A stretch of 64,000 nt of DNA from Galbibacter sp038433465 (GCF_038433465.1 NZ_JAESVF010000002.1:317328-381327), one strand, 5' to 3'; positions 26,359 through 36,379 are shown, numbered from the stretch's first letter. The notes: a model not told the origin generated them from the sequence alone. Numbers and translations are program-made.

Positions 26359-26671
26359 GATTGAATAGTTTTAATTATTTAATTTTTATTGGTTTGTAGT
26401 CCAAAATTAGGGAGCTTAACTATTCAAAATTGTTAACCTAATTATAACTGTTTTTTAAACTTTACTAAATAAATATAGATTATAAGCTATGATTTTTAGT
26501 CTTTTATTTCTTGTTTTGTAGGCTGAAAGTATTGCTTGTTAAATGGTTTAGACTTTATTTTAAACAGAAAAATTTTCTATTGTGTAGTTTCTAAATTTTA
26601 GGATAACTTTAATTTTCTACTTTTTTATCCCTTATTTTGTGGAGGTAAATCTGTTTTAAAAGAATATTGAA
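26359..26671. other. Divergent intergenic region with promoter
   Basis: A 313-bp AT-rich gap between divergent genes. CAAAATTA at 26402-26409 reads TAATTTTG on the minus strand, a -7 element for the barrel gene, leaving a ~40-nt leader. I see no gene or repeat in the remainder; promoter elements for the dipeptidase-like gene are not clear. Confidence 0.5.
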
Positions 26672-27418
26672 ATGTGGAATTTAAATAAAGTTTGTAGTGT
26701 TTTTGTTTTGCTGATAATACTTTCGGCATGTAAAGAAGCATCTAAACAATCAGAAGTAATATCAAAAAAAGATACGTTGGCAATTGCTTCTGATGTAGAA
26801 AATGTAATTGTAGATACGCTCCAAATTCCTTCCGCAGAAAAAAAACAAATTCCACCATTAGCATCGCTTCCAGATACTACGTTTGTTAGATTGGCAGATT
26901 ATAGTAACGATTTTGTTTATGAAATGAAATATGCCACAGACGATAACTTTTTAAAAGCACAGGTTTACGATTGTGGCGAGTGTTATGTTCGTGCAGTAAC
27001 CGCCAAAGGTTTGATAAAAGCCAACACTGCATTTATGGAAAAGGGCTACCGAATTAAATTTTTTGATTGCTATCGTCCGCATGATGTACAAAAGAAAATG
27101 TGGAAAATTGTTCCTAATCCAACCTATGTTGCCAATCCTGCAAAAGGGTCGATACATAATAAAGGTGGCGCAGTAGATATTACGTTAACAACTTTAGACG
27201 GCACTGAATTGGATATGGGAACTGCGTTTGATTTCTTCGGAAGAAAAGCCCGCCATGCATATACCGATTTACCACAGGAAGTTTTGGATAACCGCAAGTT
27301 GTTGAAAACTACAATGGAGTCTTTTGGTTTTGGAGCGATAACCTCAGAGTGGTGGCATTATAACTACAAACCGACATTAAATTATAAAGTGGCGAACTTT
27401 ACTTGGGATTGTGATTAA
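26672..27418 (+). CDS. D-alanyl-D-alanine dipeptidase-like lipoprotein (peptidase M15D)
   Basis: A 248-residue lipoprotein: signal peptide with lipobox LSAC (Cys 20), an unstructured linker of about 45 residues, then a VanX/DdpX-type zinc peptidase. The motifs are FDCYRPHDVQKKMW, SIHNKGGAVDITL (SxHxxGxAxD with zinc ligands His and Asp), GTAFDFFG, and SEWWHYNY (catalytic Glu and third zinc His). The family cleaves D-Ala-D-Ala dipeptides; in a periplasmic or surface lipoprotein this would serve cell-wall recycling rather than vancomycin resistance, as no vanHA genes are present. It stands alone, followed by a dispersed repeat. Confidence 0.9.
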   Translation: MWNLNKVCSVFVLLIILSACKEASKQSEVISKKDTLAIASDVENVIVDTLQIPSAEKKQIPPLASLPDTTFVRLADYSNDFVYEMKYATDDNFLKAQVYDCGECYVRAVTAKGLIKANTAFMEKGYRIKFFDCYRPHDVQKKMWKIVPNPTYVANPAKGSIHNKGGAVDITLTTLDGTELDMGTAFDFFGRKARHAYTDLPQEVLDNRKLLKTTMESFGFGAITSEWWHYNYKPTLNYKVANFTWDCD

Positions 27419-27458
27419 TTATATTTTAAACCTTAGCTTTTACTTTTTAATAGTTTTT

Positions 27459-27629
27459 TCATTTTTGTCTTGACACAAAAACGAAACAAAAAGGTCAAGA
27501 CTGATTAAAAAAGTATCAAAAAATCTACGGAACCATCCTCCACAGATAAAAAGAACTCGCTTTGCTCAGACAGCTTTTTATCTTCTGCCCATACTGCTTC
27601 CTCGATTTTTAAAACTTTCTTAAGTAGGT
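27459..27629 (-). repeat. Dispersed ~165-bp repeat, copy 1 (inverted)
   Basis: The reverse complement matches copies at 56709-56872 and 63231-63392 along its full length. It has two hairpins: GTCTTGAC (27467-27474) with GTCAAGAC (27494-27501), and GATAAAAAG (27545-27553) with CTTTTTATC (27574-27582). It fills most of the 314-bp gap between the convergent dipeptidase and rsmE genes and holds no reading frame. A short GTCGAGA-type palindromic remnant follows at ~27690-27727. Confidence 0.85.
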
Positions 27630-27732
27630 CGTTCGAAAAATCTTGTTTTTCATTTTATAATAATTACTGAAAATCAATCTGCCTTTTAGAGCCTACCTTT
27701 GTTGGCCGATAAGCGGAGTCGAGAGCACTACA

Positions 27733-28437
27733 CTAATTGTTTATGATAGAAACAATATGGCATGCTACAATGGCAGCAGTCTCGGTGCGCAACCTATTGT
27801 TGCTTAAACTTACTGGAGTATATCCATTATCAAGAGCAGTTTGGATTTCGCTTACAGAAAAATCGCCTTCTGGACCAATAAGGATAATAGCAGGAGTATT
27901 TGGTTTAATACTTGTTTTTAAAACCTGTTTTTCTTGTTCTTCGCAATGTGCAATAAACAATTGATCGCTTTTACTTTCTTTTATAAAATCATTAAAACTT
28001 ACAGCCTCATTAAGTTTAGGAGCATAGCAGTTTAAAGATTGCTTCATAGCCGACTGTAATATTTTTTCGTAGCGCTCTGGCTTGATCGTTTTCCTTTCTG
28101 AATGGTCGCAAAATATCGGGGTAATTTCGTCAATACCAATTTCGGTGGCTTTTTCTAAAAACCACTCATAGCGATCGTTCATTTTAGTTGGTGCAACAGC
28201 CATGTGTAAGGAGTAGCTTTTGCGAGGCTTTTGTGTAGCATTTACAATATTTACCATACAGTTTTTTTGGTCGGCATTAATAATTTCAGATTCAAAAAGC
28301 CAACCTTTTCCGTTGGTAATATGCAGAATGTCTCCTTCTTTTTTACGTAAAACTTTACTAATGTGTTTACTTTCTTCTTTATCAAAAGTAAATTGTTGCG
28401 CGTTGTTTTCTAGTTTTGGTGCGTAAAAAAGTTGCAT
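27733..28437 (-). CDS. rsmE: 16S rRNA (uracil(1498)-N3)-methyltransferase RsmE
   Basis: RsmE (234 residues) methylates U1498 of 16S rRNA using S-adenosylmethionine. An N-terminal PUA-like domain (HISKVLRKKEGDILHITNGKG) is followed by a SPOUT knotted domain: APTKMNDRYEWFLEKATEIG, SERKTIKPERYEKIL, AMKQSLNCYAPKL, ILIGPEGDFS (SAM site) and LSNNRLRTETAA, the family signature. It is downstream of tsaD on the same strand with a 61-bp gap, so the two are probably co-transcribed. Confidence 0.95.
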   Translation of the reverse strand: MQLFYAPKLENNAQQFTFDKEESKHISKVLRKKEGDILHITNGKGWLFESEIINADQKNCMVNIVNATQKPRKSYSLHMAVAPTKMNDRYEWFLEKATEIGIDEITPIFCDHSERKTIKPERYEKILQSAMKQSLNCYAPKLNEAVSFNDFIKESKSDQLFIAHCEEQEKQVLKTSIKPNTPAIILIGPEGDFSVSEIQTALDNGYTPVSLSNNRLRTETAAIVACHIVSIINN

Positions 28438-28498
28438 GGATTTTTAGTAAAAGTTTAAAAGTTAAAATTCGAAATATATACTAAATGAAGTCTTTAAA

Positions 28499-29521
28499 TT
28501 ACAGTGCGAATCTTGCTTTAGCAGTAATTGTTTGATCTGTAAATTCTTCATTTAAAAATTTGTAATAACCTACAATTCCAATCATAGCCGCATTGTCGGT
28601 AGTGTATTCAAATTTTGGAATATAAGTTGTCCATCCAAAGCGTTGTTCGCCTTCTTTCAGGGTTTTTCTAATTCCAGAATTTGCCGAAACACCACCCCCA
28701 ATAGCCACTTGCTTGATACCAGTTTCTTTGCTCGCCTTTTTTATTTTATCCATTAAAATATTAATAATGGTATGCTGAATGGAAGCACAGATATCGTTTA
28801 AGTTTTCTTCTATAAAATTAGGGTTTTCTTTAAGTTGCTTCTGAATAAAATACAAAACAGAAGTTTTAAACCCACTGAAGCTGAAGTTTAAACCATCAAC
28901 TTTAGGCTTCGGAAATTTAAACGCTTTTGGATTTCCTAATTGCGCATATTTGTCGATTAAAGGTCCGCCAGGGTAGGGAAGTCCTAATATTTTAGCCGAT
29001 TTATCAAAAGCCTCACCAACAGCATCGTCAATAGTTTCGCCGATAACTTCCATATCAAAATGGCTTTTTACATTTACAATTTGCGTATGGCCACCACTTA
29101 TGGTAACTGCCAAAAAAGGAAACGTAGGTTTTGGTGTATTGGGCTCGTCAATAAAATGTGCCAAAATATGCGCTTGCATGTGGTTCACCTCAATAAGCGG
29201 AATGTTAAGACCCAACGCCAAAGATTTGGCAAACGAAGTTCCTACAAGTAACGACCCCATTAAACCTGGGCCACGAGTAAAAGCTATGGCAGCTAATTGT
29301 TTTTTATCGATATTTGCCTTGCTCAAAGCTTGATGCACCACAGGTACAATATTTTGTTGATGCGCTCTGGAGGCCAACTCCGGAACAACACCACCATATT
29401 CTTCATGAATTTTTTGGCTAGCAACAACATTGCTCAATACCTTGTCGTTGTATAAAACAGCCGCCGATGTATCGTCGCAAGAAGATTCTATCGCTAGTAT
29501 GTAAACATCTTGAGTATTCAT
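28499..29521 (-). CDS. tsaD: tRNA N6-adenosine threonylcarbamoyltransferase TsaD
   Basis: TsaD (340 residues) transfers threonylcarbamoyl to A37 of tRNAs that read ANN codons, with TsaB, TsaC and TsaE. Motifs: ILAIESSCDDTSAAV at the start, GGVVPELASRAHQ, GPGLMGSLLVG, NHMQAHILAHF with the two metal-binding His, TISGGHTQIV, GEAFDKSAKILGLPYPGGP, GGVSANSGIR and the C-terminal YTTDNAAMIG. Minus-strand CAAAGGTA at 29548-29555 (TACCTTTG) is a good -7 box 27 bp before the start. Confidence 0.97.
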   Translation of the reverse strand: MNTQDVYILAIESSCDDTSAAVLYNDKVLSNVVASQKIHEEYGGVVPELASRAHQQNIVPVVHQALSKANIDKKQLAAIAFTRGPGLMGSLLVGTSFAKSLALGLNIPLIEVNHMQAHILAHFIDEPNTPKPTFPFLAVTISGGHTQIVNVKSHFDMEVIGETIDDAVGEAFDKSAKILGLPYPGGPLIDKYAQLGNPKAFKFPKPKVDGLNFSFSGFKTSVLYFIQKQLKENPNFIEENLNDICASIQHTIINILMDKIKKASKETGIKQVAIGGGVSANSGIRKTLKEGEQRFGWTTYIPKFEYTTDNAAMIGIVGYYKFLNEEFTDQTITAKARFAL

Positions 29522-29523
29522 GC

Positions 29524-29531
29524 TATATTTG
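29524..29531 (+). promoter_or_regulatory. tamB promoter (-7 element)
   Basis: TATATTTG (TAnnTTTG) on the plus strand just outside the tsaD start codon. The transcript would begin near 29538 and face the tsaD transcript. Confidence 0.55.
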
Positions 29532-29547
29532 AACTGAAATTTAAAAA

Positions 29548-29555
29548 CAAAGGTA
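29548..29555 (-). promoter_or_regulatory. tsaD promoter (-7 element)
   Basis: CAAAGGTA reads TACCTTTG on the minus strand, placing a transcript start about 20 bp before the tsaD ATG. It overlaps face-to-face with the tamB promoter at 29524-29531. Confidence 0.6.
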
Positions 29556-29602
29556 AAACATAAAAGCCTATCAAAAAACTCAGAAAAATATTAATTAGAG
29601 TA

Positions 29603-32600
29603 TTGCTCGTTCTCATCTTAATTTTGGTGTTGGCGAGTATTTTTCTGTCGTTACCTTTTGTTCAAACTTCTATTGCTAAGCGAGCCACCAATTATTTAAA
29701 CGAAACCTTTAACACGCATATTTTTGTTGATGGTATTCATTTTATGCCTTTTCTGGGCGATGTAAATATTAAAGGTGTTTATATTGAAGATTACAAGCAA
29801 GACACATTGGTGTATATTAATAAGCTTAACACTTCGATTTTAAGCTTGCGACATGTTATTCAAGGCGATTTAGAATTTGGCGATATCGATGCTGATGAAT
29901 TGTTTCTGAATTTAAAAATTCACAAAGGCGAAGACGATACCAATTTAAACGTTTTTGTCGATAAGTTAGATAGTGGCGAAGGCGACCCTGAGAATCCGTT
30001 TTTAATGACATCATCTCATATTTCGGTAAACCGAAGTGAGTTTAGATTGATTGACGAAAACAAAGAAACTCCGCTTATTGTTGGCTTGGAAGACCTTCAT
30101 ATCGAAGCAGATTATTTTAAAATTTTAGGGCCAAAAGTAGATGTAGGCGTAGAACAACTCGATTTTACAACCAAAAAAGGGGTAGTTGTAAATCAGTTAA
30201 AAACAGATTTTTCGTACACCAAAAGTCAAATGCGATTGGACAGCTTGTCTATTACAACGCCAGAATCGTATATAAAAGGGAATATTATTTTTGATTATGA
30301 AATTGAAGATTTTAAAGACTTTTTAAACAAAGTGAATGTGAGTGGAAATTTTATAGATTCTCACGTAGCTTTAGATGAAATTAACCTGTATTTTAATGAG
30401 TTTGGTAGAGGAAGAAAAGTAGAACTTTCTTCTGATTTTGAAGGTGTTTTAAACACGCTTGCCATGAATAATTTAAAAATGACGTCTGAAAATACGTTGA
30501 TTGACGGCGATTTTGTTTTTAATAATTTATTCGAAAAAGCAAAACCTTTCAGTATCGATGCGCATATAAACAATGTATCGTCCAACTACTACCAACTTAC
30601 CAATTTGTTGCCTGGAATTTTAGGAAATGCATTGCCGTCGTCTTTTAGTAGATTTGGACAATTATCGGTTTTTGGAAACATGCGAATTACCGAGCATTCG
30701 GTTTATGCAAAAGTTAATTTAATTTCGGATATCGGGAAGGGATATTCCGATTTAACCTTAACAGAAGTAAACGATATCGATAATGCCTCATATGAAGGAA
30801 TCCTTTCGTTGCAAGACTTCGATTTAGGAATTTTTCTAGAAGATGCTTCACTTGGAAACACCAATTTAGATGTTCGCGTAGATGGGCAAGGTTTCAAACA
30901 AGAGTCGTTAAATACCGAAATTATAGGCGAAATTTTCAGTGTAAATTACAACGGTTACGAATATAAAAACCTCAAAGTTTCTGGGATTTTAAAAGACCAA
31001 CTTTTTGATGGTTCGGTAACTTCCAAAGACCCAAATTTTGATGTTGCATTTAAAGGGTTGGCAGACCTTTCGAGAGATACTAATGAGTTTAAATTTGTAG
31101 CTTCAGTAAATCATATCGATTTAAACAGATTAAACTTTGTAAGTCGCGATAGTATTTCGGTTTTTAAAGGAAATATTGTTGCCGATATGACAGGGAATAA
31201 TATTTACGATTTGGCTGGAGAAATAAGTTTTTATAAAACCAATTACACCAATCAAAACGATAGTTATTATTTTGATGATTTTACGATAACGTCAGAATTT
31301 AAAGGGGAAGAACGTATTATTTCTGTCAATTCTCCAGATATCATTACAGGAAGTTTAAAAGGAAAATACCGCGTTCGGGAGCTCGGCAATCTGGTTAAAA
31401 ATTCAGTAGGAAGTATTTATACCAACTACAAGCCAGTGGCAATTACAGAAGGGCAATATGTAGACTTCAATTTTAAAATTTACAATAAAATAGTAGAAGT
31501 GTTTTTTCCGAAGATAGAGTTTGGAAGTAATACTTTTATAAAGGGAAGTATTGTTGCAGATGAAGGCGATTTTAAACTGAATTTTAATTCGCCTAAAATT
31601 AATGCCAACGGAAATATTTTTGACAATATTCAGGTGCAAATCGACAATAAAAACCCTTTGTATAATACCTATGTTGAGGTGCAAAATATCGAGTCGAATA
31701 TTTATGATGTAAGTGAGTTTTCATTAATCAACACCAAAATAAACGACACTTTGTTTTTTAGAACAGAGTTTAAAGGCGGGAATGAGTTTAATGATATTTA
31801 CAATCTTAATTTTTACCACACTTTCAACAACAAACAAGAGTCTGTTATAGGTTTAAAACGTTCGGAACTTGGATTTAAAGGACGAAATTGGATTGTAAAC
31901 GAAAACAATAATACCGATAATAAAGTAAGTTTTAGCAAGGCGCTTGATACCATCAACATCAGTAAGGTGGTGATGAATTATCAAGATGAGCAAATAAGTT
32001 TAGAAGGGACGTTGCGCGACAGTACTTATAAAGATATCGACTTGCAATTTGAAAAAGTTACGCTCGATAAAATCATTCCAGATATTGATAGTTTAAAACT
32101 CGATGGAGTTGTAGATGGGTATTTAAATATTTTACAGCGAAACCAAAATTATACGCCATCATCCAACGTGAAAATATCCAATTTTGCGGTGAACGATTTA
32201 CCGTTAGGAAATCTCTTTCTTTCTATTCTCGGGAACGATAACCTTACGCAATATGCAGTTAATGCTAAAATTGTAAATAACGATACGGAGTCGTTGAATA
32301 TTTTAGGTGATATTAATGCTACGGAAAACGGCACACAATTAAACTTACGTGGGCATTTAGAAAACCTTAATTTAAAAGCACTGAGTCCGCTTGGAGGGGA
32401 TGTTATTAGTAATATGCGAGGACTGGCTTCGGGCGATTTTAAACTGTCTGGAGGCTTGTCGAACCCCGAAATGAATGGAGGTTTGCAAATAAGTGACGGC
32501 GGACTTAAAATTCCGTATTTAAATATTGACCTCGATTTTGATAAACTAGCAGAAGTTTCGCTCGAAGGGCGTTCGTTTAAATTTGATGATATTCAAATCA

Positions 32601-34042
32601 CAGACACGCAGTACAAAACCAAAGCCAACTTAAATGGTTCTATAACCTACGACCATTTTGAAGATTGGTACCTCGATTTATATCTCGATACAAAAGGAGA
32701 GCGTTTCTTGGTTTTAAATACCAAAATGGAAGAAGAATCTTTATACTACGGTACAGGATTCATTAGTGGGAATGCTCAAATCTACGGACTTACTAACGAA
32801 ACTATCAATATCGATGTAAATGCCAAAACCGAAAAAGGAACCACTTTTGTAATTCCTGTGAGTGATATTACAGAAATTGGTGACACTTCGATTATCAATT
32901 TTATCGATAAAGACGAAACAAAAGAAGAAGAAGACCAAAAACGTTTGGCGGAAGTAAGTGGTGTAGAGATGCAATTTGAACTTGATGTTACTCCAGATGC
33001 CGAGATCGAAATAATTATCGACCCAAAAACTCGAAGCACTTTAAGAGGTACGGGAGCAGGAAATTTATTGATTGAGATTAACACCAACGGAAAGTTTAGA
33101 ATGTATGGTGATTTTATTACCTACACAGGTGAGTATTTGTTTAAATACGGAGGTTTAATTAATAAGCGTTTTGTGGTGCAACCTGGAGGAACTATCAATT
33201 GGGAGGGAGACCCGTTGGATGATGTAGATATGAATATTTCTGCTAAATATTCGCTGTACGCAAACCCAGCAATTTTATTAGAAAACAGTTTGCTCACTCG
33301 TAAAATTGAAACCGATGTAATTATTATGTTGCAAGGGCAATTAATGCAACCAACTCTAGATTACGAAATTAACTTTCCATCGGCAAATGCGGTTATTAAT
33401 GCAGAACTTCAATACCGTTTAGACGATAACTCTAAACGTGAGTTACAAGCATTTTCATTGCTTTCGCAAGGTGTGTTTTTAAATGAATTTAGTATCAATC
33501 AAACTGCGGTTACAGGAAACTTAGCACAAACGGCTTCAAGTTTATTCAATCAAGTGTTAAACGCTGGCGATGGTAAGTTTGATGTGGGCGTCTCATACGA
33601 TATCGGTGAGAAAAACCCTGAACTCGACTTTGTTTCCGAAGATAGATTGGGTGTAACTGTTTCCACACAAATAAGTGAACGTATTTTAATTAACGGAAAA
33701 ATTGGAGTTCCCGTAGGTGGTGTTACTGAAACAGTAGTTGCGGGTGATGTTGAGGTGCAAATTCTTTTAAATGAAGAAGGAAGCTTAATTGCACGTATAT
33801 TTAATAGAGAAGACCAAATTCAGCAGTTTTTTGCACAACAGCAAGGTTATACGCAAGGACTTGGAATATCGTATCAAGTGGAGTTTGATACTTTTAGAGA
33901 ACTGATGCGCAAGATTTTTGAAGGAAATCCAAATAAAAACAACCAACCGAAACCTACCGAGCAACAATCCGAAGAAGATGAGGAGAGCATGGGGAATGGG
34001 TTGGTAAACTTCAAGTTTAAAAAGCGTAAGGAATCTTCATAA
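29603..34042 (+). CDS. tamB: Translocation/assembly module protein TamB
   Basis: A 1479-residue inner-membrane-anchored protein spanning the periplasm. After one N-terminal helix (VLILILVLASIFLSLPFVQ), the chain is a very long stretch of beta-strands typical of AsmA/TamB lipid-transfer bridges. It ends in the TamB (DUF490) domain: ISDGGLKIPYLNIDLDF, GAGNLLIEINTNGKFRMYGDF, EYLFKYGGLINKRFVVQPGGTI, IEVQILLNEEG-like strands and a Lys-rich tail. It is thought to move phospholipids to or help assemble the outer membrane. There is no ATG: TTG at 29603 is the first standard start, but the frame is open back to the stop at 29561 and encodes a basic segment (IKKLRKILIRV) that would suit the anchor. Confidence 0.9.
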   Translation: MLVLILILVLASIFLSLPFVQTSIAKRATNYLNETFNTHIFVDGIHFMPFLGDVNIKGVYIEDYKQDTLVYINKLNTSILSLRHVIQGDLEFGDIDADELFLNLKIHKGEDDTNLNVFVDKLDSGEGDPENPFLMTSSHISVNRSEFRLIDENKETPLIVGLEDLHIEADYFKILGPKVDVGVEQLDFTTKKGVVVNQLKTDFSYTKSQMRLDSLSITTPESYIKGNIIFDYEIEDFKDFLNKVNVSGNFIDSHVALDEINLYFNEFGRGRKVELSSDFEGVLNTLAMNNLKMTSENTLIDGDFVFNNLFEKAKPFSIDAHINNVSSNYYQLTNLLPGILGNALPSSFSRFGQLSVFGNMRITEHSVYAKVNLISDIGKGYSDLTLTEVNDIDNASYEGILSLQDFDLGIFLEDASLGNTNLDVRVDGQGFKQESLNTEIIGEIFSVNYNGYEYKNLKVSGILKDQLFDGSVTSKDPNFDVAFKGLADLSRDTNEFKFVASVNHIDLNRLNFVSRDSISVFKGNIVADMTGNNIYDLAGEISFYKTNYTNQNDSYYFDDFTITSEFKGEERIISVNSPDIITGSLKGKYRVRELGNLVKNSVGSIYTNYKPVAITEGQYVDFNFKIYNKIVEVFFPKIEFGSNTFIKGSIVADEGDFKLNFNSPKINANGNIFDNIQVQIDNKNPLYNTYVEVQNIESNIYDVSEFSLINTKINDTLFFRTEFKGGNEFNDIYNLNFYHTFNNKQESVIGLKRSELGFKGRNWIVNENNNTDNKVSFSKALDTINISKVVMNYQDEQISLEGTLRDSTYKDIDLQFEKVTLDKIIPDIDSLKLDGVVDGYLNILQRNQNYTPSSNVKISNFAVNDLPLGNLFLSILGNDNLTQYAVNAKIVNNDTESLNILGDINATENGTQLNLRGHLENLNLKALSPLGGDVISNMRGLASGDFKLSGGLSNPEMNGGLQISDGGLKIPYLNIDLDFDKLAEVSLEGRSFKFDDIQITDTQYKTKANLNGSITYDHFEDWYLDLYLDTKGERFLVLNTKMEEESLYYGTGFISGNAQIYGLTNETINIDVNAKTEKGTTFVIPVSDITEIGDTSIINFIDKDETKEEEDQKRLAEVSGVEMQFELDVTPDAEIEIIIDPKTRSTLRGTGAGNLLIEINTNGKFRMYGDFITYTGEYLFKYGGLINKRFVVQPGGTINWEGDPLDDVDMNISAKYSLYANPAILLENSLLTRKIETDVIIMLQGQLMQPTLDYEINFPSANAVINAELQYRLDDNSKRELQAFSLLSQGVFLNEFSINQTAVTGNLAQTASSLFNQVLNAGDGKFDVGVSYDIGEKNPELDFVSEDRLGVTVSTQISERILINGKIGVPVGGVTETVVAGDVEVQILLNEEGSLIARIFNREDQIQQFFAQQQGYTQGLGISYQVEFDTFRELMRKIFEGNPNKNNQPKPTEQQSEEDEESMGNGLVNFKFKKRKESS

Positions 34043-34317
34043 TTCCCGACCAAAGTTTCAGTATAATTTACGTAATACTACATTTGTTTTCGACGGATGT
34101 TTATACATTCTCATTTTCAGCTTAAAATTTTAACATTTTACTTTTTTTTGGAAGAAAAATTGGTCAATTTCAGAATCGACTTATAAAAAAAAATAACGCA
34201 TTTGTTAAGAATTTATCAACGAAAACGATTGAAACTTTCATTATCGCATTTTTAATCAAAACTATATGAGAAAATTGAAATTTCTTTGGTAGTTTTACGT
34301 TCCAAATATTAAAATTA

Positions 34318-35304
34318 ATGTCTACTAGTATAAAAAAAATAGGAGTTTTGACGTCTGGAGGAGATGCTCCAGGAATGAACGCTGCACTTCGAGCAGTGGT
34401 AAGAACTTGTGCATATCATAATATCGAATGTGTTGGTATTTATAGAGGGTATCAAGGGCTTATTGAAGGAGATTTTGAAGCACTAGACGCACGAAGTGTT
34501 AGAAACATAATTAACCGAGGAGGAACCATCTTAAAATCTGCTAGGTCTAAAGAATTTAGAACTGCAGAAGGTAGAGCAAAAGCACACAAACAATTGGTAG
34601 ATAATCAAATTGATGCGTTGGTGCTTATTGGTGGTGATGGAACCTTTACCGGTGGAATGATTTTTAACGAGGAATATGGCTATCCTGTTATCGGAATTCC
34701 AGGAACTATCGATAATGATATTGATGGAACTACTTTTACACTGGGGTACGATACAGCTTTAAATACGGTAGTAGATGCTATCGACAGAATTAGAGATACA
34801 GCCAGCTCGCACGACCGTTTATTTTTTATTGAAGTAATGGGAAGAGATTGTGGGCAATTGGCACTGAACTCTGGAGTAGGAGCAGGAGCTGAAGAAATTT
34901 TAATTCCTGAAGCAAATTTAGGTTTAGAGCGTTTGTTACACTCTTTAGAAAGAAGTAGAAAAAGCGGAAAAACTTCAAGTATTGTTGTTGTTGCTGAAGG
35001 CGATAAAACAGGAAAAAATGTATTCGAATTAGCAGAATACGTTGAAGAAAACTTACCAAATTACGACATCCGTGTATCGGTACTAGGGCATATGCAACGT
35101 GGAGGTTCGCCAACATGTTTTGATAGAGTACTTGCCAGTAGAATGGGAGTACGCGCAGTAGAGTCGTTAATGGAAGGAAAATCAAACCTAATGGTAGGTA
35201 TCATTAAAGACGAAATAGTTTTAACACCTATCGAGCAAGCAATCAAAGGAAAAACTCATATAGATGAAGAGTTGATGAGAGTTTGCGAAATTATGTCAAC
35301 CTAA
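34318..35304 (+). CDS. pfkA: ATP-dependent 6-phosphofructokinase
   Basis: PfkA (328 residues) phosphorylates fructose 6-phosphate to the 1,6-bisphosphate, the committed step of glycolysis. Motifs: LTSGGDAPGMNAALRAVVR (ATP site), GGDGTFTGG, PGTIDNDIDGTTFTLGYDTA (catalytic Asp in TIDND), IEVMGRDCGQLAL, and LGHMQRGGSPTCFDRVLAS. Gly in GGDGT rather than Asp marks the ATP type. gapA follows 73 bp later in the same direction, so a glycolytic unit is likely; there is no hairpin with a T-run between them. Confidence 0.97.
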   Translation: MSTSIKKIGVLTSGGDAPGMNAALRAVVRTCAYHNIECVGIYRGYQGLIEGDFEALDARSVRNIINRGGTILKSARSKEFRTAEGRAKAHKQLVDNQIDALVLIGGDGTFTGGMIFNEEYGYPVIGIPGTIDNDIDGTTFTLGYDTALNTVVDAIDRIRDTASSHDRLFFIEVMGRDCGQLALNSGVGAGAEEILIPEANLGLERLLHSLERSRKSGKTSSIVVVAEGDKTGKNVFELAEYVEENLPNYDIRVSVLGHMQRGGSPTCFDRVLASRMGVRAVESLMEGKSNLMVGIIKDEIVLTPIEQAIKGKTHIDEELMRVCEIMST

Positions 35305-35377
35305 AATAAATTAATAACCATAACACCAACCGCCACCACGTGGCAAAACAAAAATTAATAATTAAAAATTGAATAAA

Positions 35378-36379
35378 ATGTCAACAGTTAAAATTGGAAT
35401 AAACGGATTTGGACGTATCGGACGTTTAGTATTTAGAGCTACCGTAAAAAGACCAAACGTAGAGATTGTAGGAATTAACGATTTATTAGATGTAGAGCAC
35501 TTAGCATACTTATTAGAGTATGACTCTGTACACGGAAGATTTGATGGGAAAATCGAAGTAAAAGATGGAAACTTAGTTGTTGACGGAAAAGTAATTAGAA
35601 TTACTGCTGAAAGAGATCCTAAAAACTTAAAGTGGGACGAAGTAGGTGCAGATATCGTTGCTGAATGTACTGGTATTTTCACAACTTTAGATACAGCACA
35701 ATATCATATCGATGCAGGTGCGAAAAAAGTAGTTATTTCTGCTCCTTCTAAAGATGCTCCAATGTTTGTAATGGGAGTAAACCACAAAGATGTTAAAGCT
35801 TCAGATAAAATCGTTTCTAACGCATCTTGTACAACAAACTGTTTAGCGCCAATTACAAAAGTATTACACGACAACTTTGGTATCGAAGAAGGATTAATGA
35901 CAACTGTACACGCAACTACAGCTACACAGTTAACTGTAGATGGACCATCTAGAAAAGATTACAGAGGTGGACGTAGTGCTTTATTAAACATTATTCCAGC
36001 TTCAACTGGTGCTGCAAAAGCAGTAGCAAAAGTAATTCCAGCTATGGAAGGTAAATTAACAGGAATGGCGTTTAGAGTGCCTACTGCCGACGTTTCTGTT
36101 GTTGACCTTACTGTAAAATTAGCAAAAGATACTTCTTACGAAGAAATCAAAAAAGTAATGAAGTCTGCTTCTGAAAACGAATTAAAAGGAATTTTAGGTT
36201 ATACAGATGAACTTGTAGTTTCTCAAGATTTCGTTGGTGAAACTTGTACAAGTGTATTTGATGCTGATGCCGGTATTGAATTAAACTCTAAGTTCTTCAA
36301 AGTAGTTTCTTGGTACGATAACGAAACAGGATACTCAAACAAATTGGTAGACTTAGCAGAGTACATCACTGCATTATAA
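35378..36379 (+). CDS. gapA: Glyceraldehyde-3-phosphate dehydrogenase, type I
   Basis: GAPDH (333 residues) oxidises glyceraldehyde 3-phosphate with NAD+. The N-terminal NAD-binding fold starts with KIGINGFGRIGRLVFRA; Asp in INDL favours NAD over NADP. The catalytic Cys 151 lies in SNASCTTNCLAP, the partner His in TTVHATTATQ, and the C-terminal SWYDNETGYSNKLVDL is typical. I chose the ATG at 35378; a TTG three codons upstream is also in frame. Codon use is strongly restricted (many TTA, GTA, GCT), which fits high expression. A terminator follows at 36407. Confidence 0.97.
   Translation: MSTVKIGINGFGRIGRLVFRATVKRPNVEIVGINDLLDVEHLAYLLEYDSVHGRFDGKIEVKDGNLVVDGKVIRITAERDPKNLKWDEVGADIVAECTGIFTTLDTAQYHIDAGAKKVVISAPSKDAPMFVMGVNHKDVKASDKIVSNASCTTNCLAPITKVLHDNFGIEEGLMTTVHATTATQLTVDGPSRKDYRGGRSALLNIIPASTGAAKAVAKVIPAMEGKLTGMAFRVPTADVSVVDLTVKLAKDTSYEEIKKVMKSASENELKGILGYTDELVVSQDFVGETCTSVFDADAGIELNSKFFKVVSWYDNETGYSNKLVDLAEYITAL

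Noticed and set aside
26672..27418. A vancomycin-resistance determinant
   Set aside because: Only the VanX-like dipeptidase is present, as a lipoprotein, without vanH, vanA or vanRS; a cell-wall recycling role is more likely.
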